NCBI GenBank assembly: GCA_965656545.1
Contig: CBFHKZ010000003.1
Span: 1-64,000, forward strand
Reading direction: 5' to 3'
Length of the DNA: 64,000 bases
DNA from: UBA7446 sp965656545
Lineage (GTDB): Bacteria > Bacteroidota > Bacteroidia > Flavobacteriales > Flavobacteriaceae
Below the pieces are notes generated by a model, which was given only the letters and a program-made list of their open reading frames with translations, made no database searches and was not told where the DNA came from. Position numbers and translations under genes: made by a program. Below, in pieces: positions 35,336 through 42,910 of the stretch (positions within the stretch are counted from its first letter, which is position 1; each line of letters begins with the position of its first letter).

Positions 35336-36900
35336 AGCTCGTAGCCCAAGGTTTTAAAAGCGTTTTTCAATTGGTCTTGTGAGTCTTTTTCCTCTTGCAG
35401 CAAAGTTTTAAAATCTTGCTGAATGCGTTTCATTTCAGTGTCAAAGTCAATGCCACTGTCTTTGTCCACAAACGCTATGTATTTACTTGGTACTAGCGAA
35501 AAGTCGTTGGCTTCCAACGCTTCAAAACTGGCTGATTTACAAAATTCAGGAACATCCTTATAAGTGGTTTCAAAATCGGTTTGTTGCCAGTTATGAAAAT
35601 TGAGTGCCACTTTCTCAATGTCATGTTCAGTCAGTTGCACATATTTTTTTTCGTATTCACTTCCCCAACGTCTTAAATCCATAAATAAGATTTCTTTTTC
35701 ACGGTTTCGGTAGTTTTTATCCTTTCCGTTTATGTGGGCGGTTCTTTGTTTTTTGTTTTTATTCAAAACCCAAAGCGTTACGCTTATGTCGGTGGTGTAA
35801 AAAGTATTACGTGGAATGATGATAATGGCTTCCACCAAATCGTTTTCAATCAGCTTTCTACGGATTTTGTATTCTTCACCACCGCCCGAAAGTGCACCAT
35901 TGGCAAGAATAAAACCTGCCACGCCATTTTCAGAAAGTTTGCTTACCATATTCAAAATCCAACCGTAGTTGGCATTGCTTTTGGGTGGCACATCATAGCC
36001 CATCCAACGTGGGTCGTCTAAAAGTTCGTTTTCGCCCCGCCAATCCTTCAAGTTAAATGGCGGATTTGCCATAATGTAATCGGCTTTCAGGTCTTTGTGC
36101 TGGTCGTTGGAAAAAGTATCTGCGTGTTTGTCGCCAAGGTTGGCAGCAATACCACGAATCGCCAAGTTCATTTTCGCCAATTTGTAGGTAGTAGGTGTGT
36201 TTTCCTGTCCGTAGATAGAAACTTCTTTTTTACTTCCTTGGTGGATTTCTATGAATTTGATGGACTGTACAAACATTCCGCCTGTTCCACAGCAGGGATC
36301 ATAAATGATGCCTTTGTAGGGCTCTATCAATTCTGCCATTAAGTTCACAATGGTTTTGGGCGTATAGAATTCGCCTTTACCTTTTCCGCTGCTTTCTTTC
36401 AGGGCAAACTTGCCCAAGAAATATTCATACACACGACCGATAACATCCTGTCCGTTGTCTTTGAGCGTATCAATGTCGTTGATGGTGTCGAGTAGGGAAG
36501 CAAGTTTGGTTTTGTCCAATGCCAAACGAGAAAAATAATTGTCGGGCAAGGCTCCTTTCAGCGCAGGGTTGTTTTTCTCAATGGTGTTGAGAGCTGTGTC
36601 AATTTTTAGGGAAATATCGTTTTGCTTGGCATTTTTGATGATGTAGCTCCACCGAGAAATTTCTTCCAAGTAGAACACATTTTTCATTGCGTAGAAATCC
36701 TTCATTTCCACGTATTTTTCTTTGCCTTCGGCAATCAGTTCTTTTCTGCGTTGTTCAAATTTGTCGCTGGCAAATTTCAGGAAAATCAGTCCAAGTACTA
36801 CGTGTTTGTATTCGGCAGGTTCCACCGAACCTCTCAACTTGTCGCAAGATTGCCACAGAGTTTCTTCAATTGACTTTTCTTTTATTAGCTTTTTTGCCAT
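35332..36900 (-). CDS. hsdM: Type I restriction DNA methyltransferase subunit M
   Basis: The 522-residue adenine methyltransferase has the N-terminal helical HsdM domain, the AdoMet-binding motif DPCCGTGGMF (201-210) and the catalytic NPPF (279-282). FYTP at 178-181 is the usual HsdM lead-in. It methylates adenine in the site chosen by HsdS, protecting host DNA, and is needed for restriction. It is the first gene of the operon and has a good promoter 25 bases upstream. Confidence 0.95.
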   Translation of the reverse strand: MAKKLIKEKSIEETLWQSCDKLRGSVEPAEYKHVVLGLIFLKFASDKFEQRRKELIAEGKEKYVEMKDFYAMKNVFYLEEISRWSYIIKNAKQNDISLKIDTALNTIEKNNPALKGALPDNYFSRLALDKTKLASLLDTINDIDTLKDNGQDVIGRVYEYFLGKFALKESSGKGKGEFYTPKTIVNLMAELIEPYKGIIYDPCCGTGGMFVQSIKFIEIHQGSKKEVSIYGQENTPTTYKLAKMNLAIRGIAANLGDKHADTFSNDQHKDLKADYIMANPPFNLKDWRGENELLDDPRWMGYDVPPKSNANYGWILNMVSKLSENGVAGFILANGALSGGGEEYKIRRKLIENDLVEAIIIIPRNTFYTTDISVTLWVLNKNKKQRTAHINGKDKNYRNREKEILFMDLRRWGSEYEKKYVQLTEHDIEKVALNFHNWQQTDFETTYKDVPEFCKSASFEALEANDFSLVPSKYIAFVDKDSGIDFDTEMKRIQQDFKTLLQEEKDSQDQLKNAFKTLGYEL

Positions 36901-36924
36901 TTATTTTTTTTGTTATTTTCATCA

Positions 36925-36956
36925 AATTTAACCTTTTCTATCAGCGTTGGCAAAAA
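36925..36956 (-). promoter_or_regulatory. Promoter of the restriction-RT operon
   Basis: On the minus strand TTTG is followed by 20 bases and TAAATTTG, one of the best matches to the Bacteroidetes consensus in the window. Transcription would begin about 20 bases before hsdM. No comparable promoter was seen inside the six-gene operon, where gaps are 26 bases or less. The rest of the 332-base gap to the TPR gene holds repeat P1. Confidence 0.7.
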
Positions 36957-37026
36957 ACAGTTCTTTTGGTTTTTTTGTATTGGCTTTTCATAGCTTATGT
37001 AAAACTACTGTTTATCCAACCCAAAA

Positions 37027-37143
37027 GACCTAGCTAAACGCACAGCATGCATTTCCACCAACCCCAAAAAAATCCTAAAAATAAATCTACATCGAGTAGT
37101 AGGTTTAAAAAGAAGAACAGACTTGGGCGTATAGTTCAATACT
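37027..37143. repeat. Porin-leader direct repeat, copy P1
   Basis: The first ~49 bases (from about 37032) match 39290-39338 with three differences. After a diverged middle, 'agaacagacttgggcgta' matches again before the position of the porin ATG. P1 lacks the 20-bp palindrome seen in P2. It lies between the hsdM promoter and the TPR gene, so the TPR gene is enclosed by P1 and P2. Confidence 0.8.
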
Positions 37144-37232
37144 AAGATAGTAAAATAATAATAATCCTTTTTAGGGCATATAATCCAATGTCTTTTGGAG
37201 CGTTAGGTAGCTAGACGCAAAAACTAATGTGA

Positions 37233-39227
37233 TCACTTCCTTTTCGATCCTTTGCTTTTTTCTGTCCGTATGCCTGTCAGAAAGTAAAAAACAAACATGA
37301 TCAAGAGGGCAATGATTTGAAAAGGCTTTATGATAGCATACCATATTTTCTTTATAAAGTTAGGACTCCGGTGTTCGTAGTTGTGACCGCTATCTTCTCC
37401 TAATTTTGTGATTGCTTGCGCAGCGTCTAGTGATTTGTCGTAATAAAACCCAAACTCTGCCTCTTGAAGTAACTCTACGGCTAAGCGAAGTGCCTTAACA
37501 GCTTCTTTTTTGTTTCCTAATGCACTGTAACAATTTCCTATCGCATACATGGCTATTCCATATTCTAAAGGAAATTTCTTTCTCATGATTTTTTGTTCCC
37601 ATAACCAATCAGCATCGGAAACAACATCCTTATATGCCTTACTTACTTCAAAACGATAGCAGAAATAATCTTGCGTGCTAATGGCGAAATATTTTGTTGC
37701 CTTTATGGCTCCTGCACCATAATCATGATAACGTTTTTTAGACGCCAAATAATGATGCTTAGCCTCTTCTGGACTGTTTTTTTTAATTGCTGATGAAATA
37801 ATGAACCAATAATAATTTTGAATATCATCAGGGTCAACTTCATCGCTATATTTCTTAATTGCTTCTAGGTAACATTCAATGGCCTTATCCCACTTATGCG
37901 CAGCATAATAATCCGCTCCTGCGTTCGATAAATTTTCTCTAAACGGAGAGATTTTATAGCCTTCCATGTGAATATTGCCAGCTCGTTCACACTTTTCGTA
38001 TTTTTCTTCTTTCTCATAAAATAAGTCTGCGTGTTCGGTTATCGCATTCGCATAATTATTACAAAGCATGGCATAAATATGGGGATGGTTATTTACAGTT
38101 ACCCCTTTGCCTTCAACGAGGTATTCATAGAATTTATCATAACCTGTTTTCCCATAGGCAATTGCCAAATCGGCAAATTTCTTTTTCTTTTTTTTCTTCT
38201 TAGATTTATCAACGGCATCGGATAAATCGGTTAATGAACTGTAATTGTCATTAGCTGACCCTTGAAAGTGAAACGAAATTTCAAAGAAATCATTTCCAGA
38301 CTTTTTCGCTGCCTTCATCGCTCTTTTCAAGCTTGAAAAACGAAAAAAATCATCTGTCTCAGCCAATTGCTTAAAGGCTTCAAAGGCTTTCTCATAATTT
38401 GTTAAATCCAATAAATACATATTAGAAACGGCAGTCCAAAGCAATGAATTATTGGGAAATTTAAGGGCATATTTTTCTAACTCAGGAAAATATTTTTCAT
38501 AAAAATCTAATCGTTCAAATAGCTTAAAATATGCTTCTTCATTTCTAATAATATTAAATAGCAGCCCTATTAAATCGGGTTGATTTTCTAATTCCTTATT
38601 GTCGTATAATTTTTTTAATATTTTTCCATATTCCAACCTAGAACCATCTTCAATATTATTATACCAGTCAAAATGTAGCACTAAAAACCGCTTTGCTTTG
38701 TCAAGCTTTTGTTGCTTTAAAAGTTGTATCCCAACAAAACTATTGCGATGATGTATATAAGGATATTTATCAAATGATTTTTCCCATAAACTAAAGGCTT
38801 CATCTTCTAAATGATTGTCAAATTTTAAATATGCTAATTTGTTTAATAATTCGCCTTCGTTTCTGTCTTTCTCATATTTTTTATCAAACAATGAGTAAAC
38901 TTCTACCAATTGTTCTTCTATGATTTCAATTGCTTTGTCTGGTATTGCTAAAACTTCATGATATACCCAAAAAAGCCAATCGTAACCAATCATTTTCTCT
39001 TTTTTAAATTGGTCGTTTTTTATGATAAAAGAAGCGTCATGAATAATTTCTGATGAATTTTCAAAAATATCCGCATTTAAACGCATTCTTAAAATAAGCA
39101 TATCTATATCGTTAGGATTTTCGGCTAAAATCTCTTTGATAATCGCCAATGCTTCATAAGCTAATTCTTGGCGGTTAGTTTCTTTATTGTCTAATTGGTT
39201 GAGTATGTTTTGTAGTTGATTCTTCAT
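37233..39227 (-). CDS. TPR-repeat protein with C-terminal membrane anchor
   Basis: The 664-residue protein consists mainly of helical tetratricopeptide-like units. Clearest are 'AADYYAAHKWDKAIECYLEAIKKYSDE' and 'GIAMYAIGNCYSALGNKKEAVKALRLAVELLQEA'. A lysine-rich patch (eight K) is near residue 345. A single hydrophobic helix near residues 635-655 (IIALLIMFVFYFLTG) comes just before a basic tail, suggesting a tail-anchored inner-membrane protein facing the cytoplasm. No enzyme motif is present. The gene is strongly A+T rich and flanked by repeats P1 and P2, so it is an acquired single-gene module. A defence sensor or scaffold role is only a guess. Confidence 0.75.
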   Translation of the reverse strand: MKNQLQNILNQLDNKETNRQELAYEALAIIKEILAENPNDIDMLILRMRLNADIFENSSEIIHDASFIIKNDQFKKEKMIGYDWLFWVYHEVLAIPDKAIEIIEEQLVEVYSLFDKKYEKDRNEGELLNKLAYLKFDNHLEDEAFSLWEKSFDKYPYIHHRNSFVGIQLLKQQKLDKAKRFLVLHFDWYNNIEDGSRLEYGKILKKLYDNKELENQPDLIGLLFNIIRNEEAYFKLFERLDFYEKYFPELEKYALKFPNNSLLWTAVSNMYLLDLTNYEKAFEAFKQLAETDDFFRFSSLKRAMKAAKKSGNDFFEISFHFQGSANDNYSSLTDLSDAVDKSKKKKKKKKFADLAIAYGKTGYDKFYEYLVEGKGVTVNNHPHIYAMLCNNYANAITEHADLFYEKEEKYEKCERAGNIHMEGYKISPFRENLSNAGADYYAAHKWDKAIECYLEAIKKYSDEVDPDDIQNYYWFIISSAIKKNSPEEAKHHYLASKKRYHDYGAGAIKATKYFAISTQDYFCYRFEVSKAYKDVVSDADWLWEQKIMRKKFPLEYGIAMYAIGNCYSALGNKKEAVKALRLAVELLQEAEFGFYYDKSLDAAQAITKLGEDSGHNYEHRSPNFIKKIWYAIIKPFQIIALLIMFVFYFLTGIRTEKSKGSKRK

Positions 39228-39283
39228 TTTTTCTTGTTGCTAGCTCATAAATAAACACCACTATGGCATATAGCCACCCAAAA

Positions 39284-39406
39284 CGAGTTGCTAAACGCAA
39301 AGCATGCATTTCCATCAATCCCAAAAAAATCCTAAAAATGAGTAACGTAGCCTGCCTGTCGGCAGACAGGGCTATAGGTAGTAGAACAGACTTGGGCGTA
39401 ATGCTC
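39284..39406. repeat. Porin-leader direct repeat, copy P2 (native), with inserted palindrome
   Basis: This copy runs up to the likely porin start codon. Relative to P1 it contains an extra imperfect 20-bp palindrome, cctgcctgtcggcagacagg (39351-39370), like the small GC-rich palindromic elements scattered in flavobacterial intergenic DNA. Confidence 0.8.
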
Positions 39407-41443
39407 AACGCTAAGTTAACAAAAAATCGTTTAAAGCCTAAGCAGCTGTTGTTTTCGAAATCAATACCTTTGCCGAAACAGTTAAGCGTGCTGCGAATAT
39501 TTCTATTCTTGTGTTTTCCCCTCTTTGTTTTGGCGCAAGCCAAACCCCCACCAACAGGCTCGCTGCTGCCCAAACGCCTCAATGAGAAAAAAATCATCTC
39601 CAATTCATTCAGCGCAGACGCCTTAGATTCTTTGTCAGTTAACCCTAGTGCCGCTGACATCAGCGTTACAGATTACCTCATCATCAGCCAGGCGCGGGAT
39701 ACCATCCATGTGGATACCACACTCACCATAGCCAAATACTATAAGTTCAACAGCCAGCGCAGAGATAACTTTGCCTATCTGCCACTGAACAACTCCGGTC
39801 AAGCCCTAAACCCCTTGTCCTTAGAAGCTTGGCATAAGGAAACCGCACCAGCCGTTGGTTTTAAGGCCAAAGAAAGCCAGCGCTTTCTGCCACATCAGTT
39901 TGGCTATTACCACGTGCCAACACCGCTGTCCGAGCTGTTCTTTAAAACCACCCAATCGCAAGGGCAATCCACCGATGTGCTCATCACGGCCAACATTCAC
40001 CCCAGACTCAACTATGCCATTGGCTACCGCGGACACCGCTCTTTGGGAAAATACCAACACCAAATATCGGGGCGCAGCCAGTTGCGCTTTAGCACACGCT
40101 ACGAAAATCCCAACGGACGGTATCGCCTGCGCTTGCAAATCATGAATCAAAAAATTTCACAACAAGAAAACGGCGGACTAAACGAAGCTTCCATCCAAGA
40201 TTTTGAGTCGGGAGACGATGAATTTTTTGACCGAGAACGCCTAGAGGTAAACTTCGAAAATGCCACCAATAACTTTATCGGAAAACGTTATTTACTGGAA
40301 CAAGACTATTTGCTGCTACGCTCCAATGACTCACTTCAGGCGCCTCGTTTGCGCCTCGGATACCGCATGCAAAGTGATATTCAAGACAATCGCTTTAGTC
40401 AAGACCAAGCCTACAGCGGTTTTGGTGATTTGGCAGCTAACCTCACGAAGCCCTATGACCATATATATTACAGCCTTCGTCAATTTGATGCCTATACCAT
40501 ACTCACAAGTCCTACCATAGGTTGGTTTTCGGGTCATATCCGGCACCACAAATACAGCTATAAGGAAGCGGAGCAACTCGTCAATCCTTCCATAAATGAA
40601 GATGCCTACTCCGTGGGTGGGGAATGGCGCAAGCGATTTGGCAGCTTGGATTTTCGTGCCTCAGCCGAACTGGGCATCAGTGGAGATCGCATTGGGAACT
40701 ACGTTTTTGGCGAAATAAAACAACCGCTGTTTTCGTCGTTTACGCTAACAGCCGGTCTGCGTTGGCAGCAACAGCACCCGGGCTTTGTGTTTGAGCAATT
40801 CACCAGCAGCTATGCCGACTACCAATGGAAAAACACACCTGAAATGGAGCAGCGCACCGCAATTTTTGCGCAACTCTCGCATCCAGAATTTGGTAAACTT
40901 TCCCTCACCACGACCAATATCAACAACTACGCCTATTACCTGCAGTCCGATGCTGCTTCGCTTGCTGTGACGCCCATGCAGTTGACGCGTGGCATCAACC
41001 TATTGCAATTGGATTTGGAAACGGGTGTCAAATGGGGTGTGTTCCGTATGGATATGAAGCTACGTGGCCAGCAGTTGAGCGACAACAAAGAAGTGATGCC
41101 GATGCCTAATTTTATTGGACGTACGGCCTTGTATTATGAAGACCACTGGTTTGAAAATGCCTTATTTTTAAACTTGGGTGTCAGTGCACGTTATTTCTCT
41201 TCCTATAAGATGCGTGCTTACCATCCCTTACTCTCTGCTTTTGTGGTGCAGCCGCACCAAGAAATGGAAGGCTATCCTATTGTGAATGCATTCTTTAACA
41301 TGAAAATCAGACAGACGCGTTTGTTCTTTGTCTTTGAGCATGTCAATGCCAACCGAAAAGCCGCAAATTATTATGCAGCACCCGGTTATCCCTATCGAGA
41401 TTTGCTATTTCGTTTTGGATTGGTTTGGAATTTCTTCCAGTAG
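39401..41443 (+). CDS. Putative porin (Bacteroidetes PF14121-like outer-membrane beta-barrel)
   Basis: About 680 residues. After a basic N-region comes a signal segment (VLRIFLFLCFPLFVLAQA). A short linker precedes a long run of alternating beta strands typical of the Bacteroidetes 'putative porin' family. The ending 'AAPGYPYRDLLFRFGLVWNFFQ' is a classic outer-membrane barrel C-terminus with terminal aromatic residue. Role: outer-membrane channel of unknown substrate. The start is uncertain: ATG 39401 lies at the edge of repeat P2, a GTG at 39488 would leave a minimal signal peptide, and the open frame extends to 39263. It converges on gltD. Confidence 0.82.
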   Translation: MLNAKLTKNRLKPKQLLFSKSIPLPKQLSVLRIFLFLCFPLFVLAQAKPPPTGSLLPKRLNEKKIISNSFSADALDSLSVNPSAADISVTDYLIISQARDTIHVDTTLTIAKYYKFNSQRRDNFAYLPLNNSGQALNPLSLEAWHKETAPAVGFKAKESQRFLPHQFGYYHVPTPLSELFFKTTQSQGQSTDVLITANIHPRLNYAIGYRGHRSLGKYQHQISGRSQLRFSTRYENPNGRYRLRLQIMNQKISQQENGGLNEASIQDFESGDDEFFDRERLEVNFENATNNFIGKRYLLEQDYLLLRSNDSLQAPRLRLGYRMQSDIQDNRFSQDQAYSGFGDLAANLTKPYDHIYYSLRQFDAYTILTSPTIGWFSGHIRHHKYSYKEAEQLVNPSINEDAYSVGGEWRKRFGSLDFRASAELGISGDRIGNYVFGEIKQPLFSSFTLTAGLRWQQQHPGFVFEQFTSSYADYQWKNTPEMEQRTAIFAQLSHPEFGKLSLTTTNINNYAYYLQSDAASLAVTPMQLTRGINLLQLDLETGVKWGVFRMDMKLRGQQLSDNKEVMPMPNFIGRTALYYEDHWFENALFLNLGVSARYFSSYKMRAYHPLLSAFVVQPHQEMEGYPIVNAFFNMKIRQTRLFFVFEHVNANRKAANYYAAPGYPYRDLLFRFGLVWNFFQ

Positions 41444-41444
41444 T

Positions 41445-42908
41445 CTAGCCGTTTGGCAAGTCACCACCCTCTTTAATAGGCAGTTTGGATGACCCCATCA
41501 AAAAGGCATCTACATGATGCGCAGCTTCACGTCCTTCAGAAATGGCCCAAACAATTAGCGATTGCCCACGACGCATATCACCAGCAGTGAAAATATGGGG
41601 TACGTTTGTTTGGTATTTTTCATTTCCTTTTACGTTGGTACGCTCATCTTGATCAAGACCTAAACGCTCAGCGAGTGTGGGTTCAGGACCCGTAAAGCCT
41701 AGTGCCAACAATGCCAACTCACACGGCCATTCCTTTTCAGAATTAGCCTCTTCAATAAGTTGTGGTCTTCCGCCATCTTCTGGCTTCTCCCAACGCACAT
41801 TCACGGTTTTAAGCCCTTTTAAATGCCCCTTGTCATCAGCAATAAATTCTTTGGTCATGATGCTCCACTCACGGTGAATTCCCTCTTCGTGTGAAGAAGT
41901 GGTCTTCAGCTTAAAGGGCCAAAACGGCCAAGGGTGATCTTCGGTGCGTGTCTCAGCCGGCTTGGGCATAATCTCAAAGTTGGTTACGCTAGTCGCACCC
42001 TGTCTGTTTGAGGTTCCAATACAATCCGAGCCCGTATCACCACCACCAATAACAACTACGTTTTTGTTACCAGCGTGCAAAGCACCGTCTACTTCCGTTA
42101 GGCCGTCTACCCAGCGATTGCTCTTGGGTAAGAAGTCCATGGCTTGTACTACGCCAGGAAGATCAGCTCCAGGGATGGGCAACCTTCTGCGGATGGTAGC
42201 ACCACCACAAAGGACAACAGCATCAAAAGCTTCTAGATCGGCAACAGGCATGTTTTTTCCAACTTCAACACCCATTTTAAACAGGATGCCTTCTTCTTCC
42301 AAAATAGCCAAACGTCTGTCAATGACGTTTTTTTCCATCTTAAAATCTGGAATGCCATAGCGGAGCAATCCGCCTACTTTTTCGTCGCGCTCAAATACGG
42401 TAACCGTATGTCCGGCACGGTTGAGTTGTTGGGCTGCAGCAAGTCCTGCAGGCCCCGAGCCAATAACGGCAACGGTTTTTCCCGTGCGGCTTTCCGGCGG
42501 AACAGCTTTGATCCATCCTTCTTTAAATCCACGCTCAACAATATATTTTTCAATCATCTCAATAGAGACAGGTGGGTTGATGATGCCCAACACACAAGCT
42601 GCTTCACACGGAGCAGGGCAGAGCCTTCCCGTAAACTCAGGGAAGTTGTTGGTGGTGTGTAGAATACGAAGGGCTTTTTCCCATTCGTTGCGGTACACCG
42701 CATCGTTAAAATCGGGAATCATATTCCCCAACGGACAACCGCTGTGACAAAACGGAACACCGCAATCCATGCAGCGTGCGCCTTGTTCTTGTAGCGTTTC
42801 TTCGCTAGGGGTTACCGTAAACTCCTTGTAATTCTTAACGCGGTCTTGAACAGCTATATTCTGTTCGTTGACGCGCTCGTGCTCCATAAATCCTCTTAAC
42901 TTTCCCAT
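41445..42908 (-). CDS. gltD: Glutamate synthase (NADPH) small subunit
   Basis: The 487-residue flavoprotein passes electrons from NADPH to the large subunit. N-terminal cysteines CMDCGVPFCHSGCPLGN and CPAPCEAAC bind [4Fe-4S] clusters. 'VAVIGSGPAGLAAA' binds FAD, and 'VVVIGGGDTGSDC' binds NADPH. Length and motifs are normal. It follows gltB after two bases in one operon. Confidence 0.97.
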   Translation of the reverse strand: MGKLRGFMEHERVNEQNIAVQDRVKNYKEFTVTPSEETLQEQGARCMDCGVPFCHSGCPLGNMIPDFNDAVYRNEWEKALRILHTTNNFPEFTGRLCPAPCEAACVLGIINPPVSIEMIEKYIVERGFKEGWIKAVPPESRTGKTVAVIGSGPAGLAAAQQLNRAGHTVTVFERDEKVGGLLRYGIPDFKMEKNVIDRRLAILEEEGILFKMGVEVGKNMPVADLEAFDAVVLCGGATIRRRLPIPGADLPGVVQAMDFLPKSNRWVDGLTEVDGALHAGNKNVVVIGGGDTGSDCIGTSNRQGATSVTNFEIMPKPAETRTEDHPWPFWPFKLKTTSSHEEGIHREWSIMTKEFIADDKGHLKGLKTVNVRWEKPEDGGRPQLIEEANSEKEWPCELALLALGFTGPEPTLAERLGLDQDERTNVKGNEKYQTNVPHIFTAGDMRRGQSLIVWAISEGREAAHHVDAFLMGSSKLPIKEGGDLPNG

Positions 42909-42910
42909 AA

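Noticed and set aside
38170..38215. Long run of A/T coding for eight lysines in the TPR gene, a possible frameshift site
   Set aside because: The frame and TPR pattern continue unchanged on both sides, so there is no sign of a break.
24840..39283. Conventional integrative element or prophage
   Set aside because: No integrase, transposase, relaxase, phage structural or replication gene was found; KilA-N and RhuM genes alone are not evidence of a prophage.
39184..39660. Minus-strand frame of 158 codons over the porin start
   Set aside because: It is a shadow of the porin signal region and the P2 repeat, with no family resemblance.
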